A DNA stretch of 64,000 bases from Leptospira idonii (lineage in GTDB: Bacteria; Spirochaetota; Leptospiria; Leptospirales; Leptospiraceae), in NCBI RefSeq assembly GCF_004770995.1, contig NZ_RQHW01000028.1, positions 201,486 through 265,485 on the forward strand, written 5' to 3'. The translations under genes were made by a program, and so were the position numbers. This document shows, piece by piece, positions 56,607 through 64,000 of the stretch (the stretch's first letter is position 1; the number at the start of each line of letters is the position of its first letter). The notes beneath the pieces were generated by a model. That model was not told the DNA's origin. It saw nothing but the letters and a program-made list of their open reading frames with translations, and ran no database searches.

Positions 56607-58766
56607 ATGAGAAATTTATTTTTTCCGATCCTCATCTATCTTTTTGTATTCGTTGTCTTTCAATGTAAAACACCCGATTTCGAAAATCCATGCGACCTGA
56701 AATCGGAAAACTTTCTATATACGATGATCATAAAATATGGGATCGTAGATTCCTCGCCTCATTGCGGTTTGAGTTCGTTTCCGGGAGTATCTGCAGCTGA
56801 GAATTTATATGCGGGCAGGGACAATTGGCTGGATTATATTAAAAACGACGGAACCACTCCGCTTCTCGCTTCTAACACTCCTTGCGACGGTTCGGAAACG
56901 GGCGGTTTCGCAGCTTGTATACATGCGGGTGCCATGAGAAGTGTTCAAGTAAAAGGAGGTTTTTTCGGGGCCTCTTGTGATGACGGATATACTGCCAGCG
57001 ATAATGAATCCGCATTCCATTATAATTGTTCCGAGATCGACGGAGGGATTCGTTTTACTTCCGTTTCTCTTCTTCCGGGAAAACGTTTGGGGGATTTGGT
57101 AGACGGCACTACAAATCCTTTGCAGTTCAAACCTCTCCAAATTTCAGTATTTAAGAATGGAAAGTTGATCGGACAGTCGGACAAGAAGATCTGGTGGAAA
57201 AATAGAATTCTTTCTTTGCCGGTATCGGGAGGAACCATAGGAAGTCCGTACGATCTGTATTATGTGGGAACGAATCTAAGTGGCGTTCAAGCGATCACAT
57301 TCAACTCGAATCAAATGGGTATCATCGCTGTCTCAGGAACTCAGATATCTTACAGCGGAACGGGTGTTTTCCTGACTCTGAACGGAAATTTCCAGTATTT
57401 GGAGGGAGGTTATGCTTCTGCTTCCGGAACTACTCATTTGATTTATATAGGAGGAAACAGCCGTTTTGCGAATGTAAGGGAATTAGCAGTAGTGAATAAC
57501 GGACAATTATTACAAGTCAGCGGCTCTTTCGGATTGTATCAGAACCTTACTTTGGGGAAATCACCTAACAACGGAACAGGTTTGGGAATCTCCGATTCTT
57601 CCACTCCCATCATGCGGGCGAATTCTTTCCACAATGTAGTTACGGGAGGAACTGACGGACCAGGAATTTATGTATATCCGCAAACGTCCGTATCCATTTT
57701 AAATCATATATTCTCCAATGTTACTGTGTATGCTGCTACCGATGAAACCATCGCAGTCTCTTCTCCCTCCAGTGGAAACGATAATTCGGGGCATATTTTT
57801 CGAGAGATTACTGTCGCAAACTCCGGCTCCAACGGAGGTTTGTATTTTTATCGCAATTCAGGCGCGTCTCTTTCGAATATATCAGTACTGAATTATGTTT
57901 CCGTAAATCAATCAGCCGACGGACTGACTGTAAATTCTCAGATCACAGGAGATATGGGAATTACATTTCAGAATATTGCAATGTTGAGAAATTCGAATGT
58001 GCCAATCAATCAGAACAACGTAAACGCACTTTATTATACTGGGAATTTAAAAATCAGTTCCGCAGCGGGTTGTACGATAGCGGGAGGAGTCAATCCTGGC
58101 ATTCTCAACGGAAGTTGTGATAAGGCAGGATCATCTGACTTCAATTTAACTACAAATGCTTCATATGATTTTAGTTTTGTGGGATCGGTTTCACAAAATG
58201 ATAGTGTGAATCCTTTCGACAATGCCGGATTATATTCTTCCGTTGTTCCCACTAATGACGTTCAATTTTTCGCTTTAATGGAGAATCGTTATCGTACTTG
58301 GATTAATTCTGATTCTTTGACCGGTTTTACGGATTTGATGAGAGGAAATTGCGGAGTCAACTGTCGTATTTTTGACTGGTCCTTGAAAGCGACCGACGCT
58401 ACATTATTGAATACGAATCCATGTCCGGATCCTGCAAATCCTTTGGTTCATAAAGTGGCAGGTTCCAGCGCAACGGATGCGGGCTGCCACTCAATCTTTT
58501 TGGGAGCGAAAACGTCTGCGGGAAATGTCTGCCAAGTCACCCATCTTAGGAATGCGGTAGAGATCGTAGGGGACGGGGTAGGAAACGACAATTCCCTTTG
58601 TGAAAGCGGAGAACATTGCATTTACACTCCGAATATAGCATCCTACCAAGGCCATGGAAAATTAGGGAAAGCTTCAGCAGTCTCACCTAATTTTTGTAAG
58701 GATATAGGTTCCGGAAATGTTTTGGCAAATATCAAACTTTTTCAGTACGAACAAAACGGGTATTGA
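56607..58766 (+). CDS. Large lipoprotein with beta-helix-like repeats
   Basis: This 719-residue protein has a lipobox (VVFQC, Cys at 20). The mature part opens with NPCDLKSENFLYTMIIKYGIV, a type of opening I associate with Leptospira surface lipoproteins. The middle (about 230-500) is rich in Asn, Gly, Ser and Thr in short strands (ASLSNISVLNYVSVNQ) and looks like a right-handed parallel beta-helix. Several Cys residues lie in the C-terminal part. It is probably surface-exposed, perhaps binding or cleaving glycans. No catalytic residues can be named. Confidence 0.82.
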   Translation: MRNLFFPILIYLFVFVVFQCKTPDFENPCDLKSENFLYTMIIKYGIVDSSPHCGLSSFPGVSAAENLYAGRDNWLDYIKNDGTTPLLASNTPCDGSETGGFAACIHAGAMRSVQVKGGFFGASCDDGYTASDNESAFHYNCSEIDGGIRFTSVSLLPGKRLGDLVDGTTNPLQFKPLQISVFKNGKLIGQSDKKIWWKNRILSLPVSGGTIGSPYDLYYVGTNLSGVQAITFNSNQMGIIAVSGTQISYSGTGVFLTLNGNFQYLEGGYASASGTTHLIYIGGNSRFANVRELAVVNNGQLLQVSGSFGLYQNLTLGKSPNNGTGLGISDSSTPIMRANSFHNVVTGGTDGPGIYVYPQTSVSILNHIFSNVTVYAATDETIAVSSPSSGNDNSGHIFREITVANSGSNGGLYFYRNSGASLSNISVLNYVSVNQSADGLTVNSQITGDMGITFQNIAMLRNSNVPINQNNVNALYYTGNLKISSAAGCTIAGGVNPGILNGSCDKAGSSDFNLTTNASYDFSFVGSVSQNDSVNPFDNAGLYSSVVPTNDVQFFALMENRYRTWINSDSLTGFTDLMRGNCGVNCRIFDWSLKATDATLLNTNPCPDPANPLVHKVAGSSATDAGCHSIFLGAKTSAGNVCQVTHLRNAVEIVGDGVGNDNSLCESGEHCIYTPNIASYQGHGKLGKASAVSPNFCKDIGSGNVLANIKLFQYEQNGY

Positions 58767-58797
58767 TATTTATAAAAAAAGAGTCTAATAAGAATCT

Positions 58798-60009
58798 ATG
58801 CATCGATTTCAAAAACGGCTTTTTAGTGTTGTTTGCCTTCCCTTTTTCCTGATTTTTTTCTTTGGATGTTCTTCTTCCGATCTTCCTCATTCTATTCACT
58901 CCCAACCGGAAACGATCGTAGTTTTTGTGCCAGGTTATAAAGGCTCCCAATTGTATCAAAAGAGAAATTCCGAGTCCTCCTCTCCTATCAAACTGTGGTT
59001 AAATGCTGCGCAAGGACTCAATTTAATTACCCCTGATTTGAGTTTGAAAAAGGAAGACGGTATATACGCAGAAGGTGCTTTGGAAAAAATCACTCTCATT
59101 CCATATCTTGTGGAAGTTCCCGTCTACAAACCTTGGATTCAATTCCTGGCCTCCTCTGCTAAAATCAAATTCTTTGTGTTTTCTTACGATTGGAGAAGGG
59201 ACAACACAGAATCGGTTTTGAAACTGGAGTCTTTTCTTGCCGATTTAAAGAAAAAGTATCCGAACCGTCTGCCTGTTGTCGTAGGGCACAGCAATGGCGG
59301 ATTAATCACCTATTCGTTGTTTAACTCCAAACCGCAGTTGTTTTCCAAAATCGTTTTGGTAGGGACTCCTTTTCGAGGAGGCTCCGGGTTTTTGGAGGAC
59401 TTGGTCTTAGGGACAAAAACAGGTTTTAATTCCAAACTGACAAATTCCTGTGTTGTTTCCAGTTTCGAATCCGTATTTTCTTTTTTTCCCCGCAAAGAAA
59501 GTAAGTGGGACACTGCGAATGTCATCAAAGAAGAAGATGGCACTCCGATTCAGAACGACTTCTTTTCCGCAAAAGATTGGTCTCGTTTGCAATTGGGGCC
59601 TTTTTCCAAGGAAAGCGGCTGCAATATCCCCACATCCGGCTTTCAAGTCCAATTGGACAAAGCGTACGCATTCAGAAATTCGTTGGATCCTAAATGGAAA
59701 CAAGGGAAATACCCTCCTGTTTTAGTTGTTTCTGCAAACAACCGTAATACGATCAGGGTGGTTTTAGGAAAAAAATCTGTAGTAGAAAATGAAAAGGCAG
59801 TAAATAATAAAGTAGAAAACTGGAAGTGGGACATTCATCACCCTATGTTTGCGCCAGGTGACGGAAGAGTGACTTGGGAAAGTGCAAATCCACCTCCCGG
59901 AATCGTATTCGAATCGTTTTTGTCCGAATATGAACATTCCTCTTTGCTCAATGATCCGAAAGTACAAGAGAAAATTTTAGAGTTTTTAGAAACTAAATCT
60001 AAGGAGTGA
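58798..60009 (+). CDS. LCAT-like lipase/acyltransferase lipoprotein
   Basis: This 403-residue protein has a lipobox (FFFGC, Cys near 22). It has the alpha/beta-hydrolase start [16 protein letters not shown] of lecithin:cholesterol acyltransferase relatives, FSYDWRRDN, the nucleophile Ser in [10 protein letters not shown], and a C-terminal Asp and His ([21 protein letters not shown]). It should hydrolyse or transfer acyl chains of lipids at the cell envelope. It starts 31 bp after the lipoprotein gene and ends 4 bp before a phosphoesterase gene. Confidence 0.88.
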   Translation: MHRFQKRLFSVVCLPFFLIFFFGCSSSDLPHSIHSQPETIVVFVPGYKGSQLYQKRNSESSSPIKLWLNAAQGLNLITPDLSLKKEDGIYAEGALEKITLIPYLVEVPVYKPWIQFLASSAKIKFFVFSYDWRRDNTESVLKLESFLADLKKKYPNRLPVVVGHSNGGLITYSLFNSKPQLFSKIVLVGTPFRGGSGFLEDLVLGTKTGFNSKLTNSCVVSSFESVFSFFPRKESKWDTANVIKEEDGTPIQNDFFSAKDWSRLQLGPFSKESGCNIPTSGFQVQLDKAYAFRNSLDPKWKQGKYPPVLVVSANNRNTIRVVLGKKSVVENEKAVNNKVENWKWDIHHPMFAPGDGRVTWESANPPPGIVFESFLSEYEHSSLLNDPKVQEKILEFLETKSKE

Positions 60010-60013
60010 CCGA

Positions 60014-61207
60014 ATGTCACGTTTTCTTATTTTTTTATCCGTTTTCACTTCCATCTTAACCATTGGTTATGTTTACACCGGCTTTCGATTGATGTATGGT
60101 TTGGAAATTTCCGGTCTATCCGCCTGGCTTTTTTGGATCTTGATTTTTTGTTTGATTTTAGTGATTCCAGCTTCTTATTTCTTTAGCCAGACGATTGAAA
60201 CGGAAGGGCTACAGTCCGTTCTGTCGTATGTATCATTCACAGGTTTGGGTTTCTTTACCATTCTTTTCACTTTGGTTCTAATGAAAGATCTACTTTCTCT
60301 TTTATTTACGATCATATCTCCTTTGGTTTTGTATTTCAGTCCTGAGTGGGCGAACCAATTCTCTCTTTGGTCACAGGAAGGAGTAGGAATCAACTTTATC
60401 CTAACATCCATTACATTAATTTTGGCGGGGACTCTCACTTTCATCGGTTTTTTCCAAGCACATAAACGCCTCAAAACCATTTTCATCGAAGTTCCCGTGC
60501 AAAATCTCCACCCCGATTTAGATGGATTTAAAATTGTTCAGATTTCTGATGTTCATATCGGACCTACCATTAAAGGTAAATTCCTTTCTCATGTAGTGGA
60601 AAGAATCAATCATTTGGAGCCGGATTTCGTTGCGATCACAGGAGATCTTGTGGATGGGAATGTAAATATATTGAAGCATCATTTACTTCCATTAGGTGCT
60701 TTGAAATCCAAATACGGAACTTTTTTCGTAACGGGAAATCATGAATATTATTCCGGTGTCAAAGCCTGGATCAAAGAGATACAAACTTTGGGAATTCGGG
60801 TTCTTTTGAATGAAAATGAACTTTTACGTCATAAAGGGTCCGTAGTTGCATTAGCAGGCGTTACAGATCTAAAGGCGGGTTCGATTCTTCCGGAACATAC
60901 TACGAATCCGGGAAAGGCAATTCGAGGAGGAGAAAATTCCGACTTTAAGATTTTACTGGCACACCAACCGGATAGCATCTTAGAAGCGGCCTCTTACGGA
61001 TACGATCTGCAGCTCTCCGGTCATACTCATGGAGGACAATACTTTCCCGGAAACATAGTCATTTATTTGGCACAGAAATTCGTAGCAGGGCTGCATAGAT
61101 ACAAAGACATGTGGCTCTATGTAAGCAGAGGAACAGGGTATTGGGGGCCGCCTTTAAGAATCGGAGCTCCCTCCGAAATCACTCAAATCGTTTTAAGGAA
61201 GGCATAA
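60014..61207 (+). CDS. Membrane-anchored metallophosphoesterase
   Basis: This 397-residue protein has four or five N-terminal membrane helices (to about residue 155) and a calcineurin-like phosphoesterase domain. The metal-binding motifs are [25 protein letters not shown], and [12 protein letters not shown], as in the YaeI/YkuE group that acts on lipid pyrophosphates such as lipid A precursors. It follows the LCAT-like gene by 4 bp, so the two may form a lipid-metabolism operon. Confidence 0.92.
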   Translation: MSRFLIFLSVFTSILTIGYVYTGFRLMYGLEISGLSAWLFWILIFCLILVIPASYFFSQTIETEGLQSVLSYVSFTGLGFFTILFTLVLMKDLLSLLFTIISPLVLYFSPEWANQFSLWSQEGVGINFILTSITLILAGTLTFIGFFQAHKRLKTIFIEVPVQNLHPDLDGFKIVQISDVHIGPTIKGKFLSHVVERINHLEPDFVAITGDLVDGNVNILKHHLLPLGALKSKYGTFFVTGNHEYYSGVKAWIKEIQTLGIRVLLNENELLRHKGSVVALAGVTDLKAGSILPEHTTNPGKAIRGGENSDFKILLAHQPDSILEAASYGYDLQLSGHTHGGQYFPGNIVIYLAQKFVAGLHRYKDMWLYVSRGTGYWGPPLRIGAPSEITQIVLRKA

Positions 61208-61217
61208 CTTCAATTTG

Positions 61218-61874
61218 ATGGATTCTCTTTTACATTTTTTATCTCTTGAGTTTACTGTTGTTACGGTCTGGGAGTATCCTCTCAGTCTTTTGGAAATTTT
61301 AGGAACGATCTCCGGCTTATTTTGCGTATATTACGCATCAGTAGAAAAAATCATCACTTGGCCGATCGGAATCTTCAATTCCATTTGTTTTTTCTTCTTA
61401 TTCTACCAAGTGCAGTTGTATTCGGATATGTTACTGCAGATTTATTTTTTCGGTTCCAGCATCTACGGGTGGATCGTATGGAATCGAAAGACGGGAGAAT
61501 ATGTAAGAATCCATTCTTTGGGAGTAAAAAAGAATTTATTTCTATTCACATCCATTCTTGTTTTCACATATTTATTAGGTGAAATTACTTTCCGTTTGCC
61601 TGTTTGGTTCCCTGTGATGTTTACGGAACCGCCTGCCTTTCTATATTGGGATGCATTTACTACGGTTGCAAGCATCTATGCCAATTTTTTATTGGCGTGC
61701 AGAATTTTAGAATCTTGGTTTCTATGGGTGCTCGTGGATGTGGTTTGTATTGCTTTGTATTTTTTGAAAAACATTCCTCTTGTCACGATCGAATACGTGA
61801 TCTTTCTAGTTATTGCATTGTATGGATGTTATGCGTGGTATCGTGAATACAAAACGGTTTCAGAAAAAGTTTGA
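61218..61874 (+). CDS. pnuC: PnuC-type nicotinamide riboside transporter
   Basis: This 218-residue protein has seven predicted membrane helices. PnuC landmarks are EILGTISGLFCVYYAS, ITWPIGIFNSICFF, LQIYFFGSSIYGWIVW, and near the end LVTIEYVIFLVIALYGCYAW. It takes up nicotinamide riboside for NAD synthesis by facilitated diffusion. The usual partner, an NadR-type kinase, is not in the window. ATG 61218 is preferred to a TTG one codon upstream. Confidence 0.93.
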   Translation: MDSLLHFLSLEFTVVTVWEYPLSLLEILGTISGLFCVYYASVEKIITWPIGIFNSICFFFLFYQVQLYSDMLLQIYFFGSSIYGWIVWNRKTGEYVRIHSLGVKKNLFLFTSILVFTYLLGEITFRLPVWFPVMFTEPPAFLYWDAFTTVASIYANFLLACRILESWFLWVLVDVVCIALYFLKNIPLVTIEYVIFLVIALYGCYAWYREYKTVSEKV

Positions 61875-61936
61875 TAAGAAAGGGCTTTGTTAAATACGAA
61901 AGAGAGTAGAGTGATCGGCTGGGGGCTGAAAGAAAA

Positions 61937-61964
61937 CATCCATAGGAGGGTTTTCCCATGGATG
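61937..61964 (-). terminator. Terminator of the FecR lipoprotein gene
   Basis: CATCCAT (61937-61943) pairs with ATGGATG (61958-61964), with an inner GGG-TTTT-CCC stem. On the minus strand the hairpin is followed by TTTTCTTTC. It lies 36 bp after the FecR stop and also closes off the convergent pnuC gene. Confidence 0.6.
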
Positions 61965-61999
61965 TCGCAATCATAGGCAGCATCTACTGCCCATCCTGT

Positions 62000-62980
62000 T
62001 TATTGTTTTTTCAAACCTTCTTTGATCGCATCCATCTGAGATTTGCTTGAGTTTTGGATTTCGCTTTTTTGTTCATCCTTGCCGCTGCTGATATCTTTAG
62101 TGGTTTTGGAAGTGCTTCCCTTGGTATCATTTAAAAGTTGTTTGTTTGCTTCTTTTTGAGTCTCGATTTCCGCTCTATTTTTATCTTTCTGTTCGTTCAG
62201 AATTTGGCGGTTGTCTTCCTTAAATTTTTCCACATCGATTTTGATTCTTTCTTTGTCTTTTTCAAACTGATCTTTGATCGATTGGATTTGTTCTTTTGCG
62301 GATTGAAGGATTTGAGCCGAGGATGTGCTCAAGTCGGATAACAAAAGTTTTTCGTCATCGGTAAGAGGAGAAGTATTGATGGTTTCCGCATCGGCTTCGG
62401 ATTTGTTTCCTTCCGTTACTACTGGGGAATTTTCGTTGAAAGTAGGCGGTTCTGCGTTCGGTTCTCCAGGCACAGGAGGGATGTGTTCCGTTTGCACAGC
62501 ACCTTCCGATACCAAAATTTGAGAAGTTTCTCCGTCTACTTGAGTTAAGAACTCTGTTCCTCTTACCCCTCCTACTTGAGTTTGTGTGATTACTTCGAGA
62601 GATTCTTTTTTTCTCAAGGCAGTCGGTTGTTGGATGAAAAGTTTTCCTTTTAGAACTTGGAATCTGTTTCTGGAAGCGTCCTGTTTGGAGAAAAATTTAG
62701 TATCCAATCGAATTTCAGAATTTGCTAAAACACGAAGGAGAGCTCCCGTTTTTAAGATGAGATCGAGTTTTCCGTTGGAACCGGTTTTGATTCTGGTTTC
62801 GTCAGGTAAGGAATCGGAAACTAGGAAATTATGTTTCGATCCATCCGGCAGAATGTATTCAACCTCACCTATCGATTGATAGACGACTGTAGCGGCAACC
62901 GAAGTTCCCGTTTCGGGCTTCTGTTTACAATTCACAAACAGAATGAGGAAAAGGCAAATAGTGTAGAAAATTGGTTTCAT
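62000..62980 (-). CDS. FecR-domain lipoprotein with coiled-coil tail
   Basis: This protein of about 326 residues has a lipobox (ILFVNC, Cys at 18) and a FecR-type domain at about 30-150 (YILPDGSKHNFLVSDSL; VGGVRGTEFLTQVDGE). A Pro/Asn/Glu-rich linker follows, then a long charged coiled coil (about 210-300). It recalls the FecR-domain lipoprotein LipL45 of Leptospira but is not clearly the same gene. The start at 62980 places the lipobox correctly; an upstream in-frame start would add 19 residues before the signal peptide. Confidence 0.85.
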   Translation of the reverse strand: MKPIFYTICLFLILFVNCKQKPETGTSVAATVVYQSIGEVEYILPDGSKHNFLVSDSLPDETRIKTGSNGKLDLILKTGALLRVLANSEIRLDTKFFSKQDASRNRFQVLKGKLFIQQPTALRKKESLEVITQTQVGGVRGTEFLTQVDGETSQILVSEGAVQTEHIPPVPGEPNAEPPTFNENSPVVTEGNKSEADAETINTSPLTDDEKLLLSDLSTSSAQILQSAKEQIQSIKDQFEKDKERIKIDVEKFKEDNRQILNEQKDKNRAEIETQKEANKQLLNDTKGSTSKTTKDISSGKDEQKSEIQNSSKSQMDAIKEGLKKQ

Positions 62981-63116
62981 AGTATGGTTTTTAAACACTC
63001 GTTTCAATGGAAATCTCCGCACTAGTCTATATACCATCTTTGAATTTTATTGTAAATTTTTTAATTCTGAGCGCAGATTTTTATGTGATCATCTCATAAA
63101 AACGGACAGAGAAGCA

Positions 63117-63151
63117 CCGCACACTTGCTTTCTAAAGAAAGATGTGTGCGG
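63117..63151 (-). terminator. Strong hairpin after cutA
   Basis: CCGCACAC (63117-63124) pairs with GTGTGCGG (63144-63151) and encloses a second stem, CTTTCT/AGAAAG (63128-63141). It starts 12 bp after the cutA stop on the minus strand. The T-run behind it is poor, so it may be a stabiliser or a terminator of unusual form. Confidence 0.5.
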
Positions 63152-63163
63152 CAGAAAAAACGA

Positions 63164-63493
63164 TTAAGAATTTTTTTTAATTTTTTCAGCGATAAACGCT
63201 TTATAAGCGGGAGATCCGAAACTCACATCCATTTTGATGATTTCAGGGGCGATATAAGGATGTTTCTTCATGATGTATTCTTCAATCGCATTGTACTGAT
63301 CGGCTTTGGCTTTCAGAAGAATTTTGTTTTCCGTATCGACTGTGATCTTTCCGTCCCACATATATACCAATTCCACTTCGGGAAAAATTGTTCCCGAAGT
63401 GATGATACCTTGTTCCAACATTTCTGAGATATGTTCTTCCGCCATATCTCTGTCTCCGATCGTTGTAAATACTAAGATTTCTTCCGAAGCCAT
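63164..63493 (-). CDS. cutA: CutA1-type divalent cation tolerance protein
   Basis: This 109-residue protein matches CutA: ILVFTTIGDRDMAEEHISEM, GTIFPEVELVYMWDGKI, and EEYIMKKHPYIAPEII. CutA forms a trimer with a ferredoxin-like fold. It has been linked to copper tolerance but its true role is uncertain. It lies 34 bp downstream of the broken gene at 63528-63791 on the same strand. Confidence 0.93.
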   Translation of the reverse strand: MASEEILVFTTIGDRDMAEEHISEMLEQGIITSGTIFPEVELVYMWDGKITVDTENKILLKAKADQYNAIEEYIMKKHPYIAPEIIKMDVSFGSPAYKAFIAEKIKKNS

Positions 63494-63527
63494 ATTCTCT
63501 CCTTGTTTATATTCTATTGATCCCGGT

Positions 63528-63791
63528 TCAGTCTTTGGAAAAACTATATTCTTCGTTTGCAGGCAGATCTTTCACGGAAGAAAGTTTCACTAAAGAACTT
63601 CCGTCGATGTCTTGTGAAAGATCGAATTGAAAACCTGTCGTTTTCAAACCGGTACTTCCCGGCGCCCACTTTCCGGAGAACTGTTTTACTTCTTTGCCGC
63701 CGACAGTCAGACTTGCGGAAAAGTTTTGGTTCGAGCCTGAAATGATAAGAGCCAATTTTTGCGGACCTGTTTTAGGATTCCAATACGATCC
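63528..63791 (-). pseudogene. C-terminal part of a gene broken at an inverted repeat
   Basis: On the minus strand the frame reads 87 residues, from GSYWNPKTGPQKLALIISG at 63791 to a stop at 63528. It is beta-rich with no recognised family. Upstream of 63791 the frame meets a stop (TAA) and no good start exists. The missing preceding residues are encoded on the plus strand at 63792-64000. The gene is therefore split by a fold-back junction, real or artefactual. Confidence 0.7.
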
Positions 63792-64000
63792 AAAGCAGAG
63801 TTAGGTTCCGAGTCCGCTGACTCCAATGTGGTTTCCGTGTTCCTAAATAAAGCCCCTAGTCCTGTGAAACATAGAAGTTTGAACTTAGATGAGATTCCTA
63901 AAACCTTTTTAGGAAATTGGTCCGGATCGTATTGGAATCCTAAAACAGGTCCGCAAAAATTGGCTCTTATCATTTCAGGCTCGAACCAAAACTTTTCCGC
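63715..64000. repeat. Perfect 77-bp inverted repeat at the end of the window
   Basis: The arms 63715-63791 and 63924-64000 are exact reverse complements over 77 bp and enclose 132 bp. The right arm runs to the last base, so its true length may be greater. The arms are coding sequence of the same gene read in opposite directions. Confidence 0.95.
63792..64000 (+). pseudogene. Middle part of the same broken gene, on the opposite strand
   Basis: The plus strand is open from AAA at 63792 to the window end and reads KAELGSESADSNVVSVFLNK, then a stretch ending in LGNWSGSYWNPKTGP, then the residues shared with the minus-strand fragment. Joined to that fragment it gives at least 131 residues of one continuous protein. 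The N-terminus is absent. It is probably an exported or lipid-anchored protein, but nothing visible proves that. Confidence 0.65.

Noticed and set aside
1..64000. CRISPR arrays, tRNA or rRNA genes, insertion sequences
   Set aside because: I looked in the spacers between genes and saw no repeat-spacer arrays, cloverleaf-like sequences, ribosomal RNA segments or transposase genes.

Overview
The window looks like a spirochaete of the genus Leptospira. It has moderately AT-rich DNA, many lipoproteins with loose spirochaetal lipoboxes, an aerotolerance (Bat) operon, a FecR-domain lipoprotein, and several long proteins of a type I know only from Leptospira. A plasmid-like rep-parB-parA cassette sits among housekeeping genes (asd, pyk, aconitase, htpG, queA, mqnD). 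This suggests the small second chromosome (CII), which carries asd in pathogenic Leptospira, rather than a dispensable plasmid. Species and clade cannot be fixed from the sequence.

Layout. 1-5245: Bat operon (end of a probable DUF58 gene, an exported membrane protein, BatA, a BatB-BatC fusion, BatD). 5258-10269: HtpG, a soluble sensor kinase with a substrate-binding-protein-like input domain, and a repeat-rich protein. 10328-12396: a membrane glycosyltransferase-like protein overlapping mqnD of the futalosine menaquinone route. 12382-17970: the replication and partition region on the minus strand (parA, parB, a 346-bp control region, rep, then a discoidin/tail-fibre-like repeat protein), with palindromes, TTGACAT repeats, two terminators pointing opposite ways and a candidate small counter-RNA. 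17973-22498: a degenerate NtrC-like regulator, Leptospira-type unknowns, and about 900 bp with no confident gene but several palindromes. 22543-31623: first MBOAT/SGNH-like pair, asd, an unknown coiled-coil protein, pyk, and an outer-membrane barrel.

31642-41962: a pirin, a chemoreceptor-like protein, an RsbQ-like hydrolase directly coupled to a PAS hybrid histidine kinase, an SDR oxidoreductase, and a TonB-dependent receptor overlapping a lipoprotein gene. 42033-49254: a tightly packed minus-strand operon for a surface glycan (GT87-like, GT4, two membrane proteins, second MBOAT/SGNH pair, MazG-like). 49315-61874: queA, a probable outer-membrane protein, a FlgO-like lipoprotein, aconitase, a J-domain-like protein, a methyltransferase, a beta-helix lipoprotein, an LCAT-like lipase, a phosphoesterase, PnuC. 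62000-64000: FecR lipoprotein, cutA, and a gene broken by a perfect 77-bp inverted repeat that reaches the last base. That arrangement looks like a fold-back junction, either a chimera or a real inverted duplication.

The strongest leads for new biology are the rep/par control region with its candidate antisense RNA, the RsbQ-like/hybrid-kinase pair, the soluble kinase with a binding-protein-like sensor, and the tail-fibre-like repeat protein just downstream of rep. No tRNA, rRNA, CRISPR array or insertion sequence was seen.
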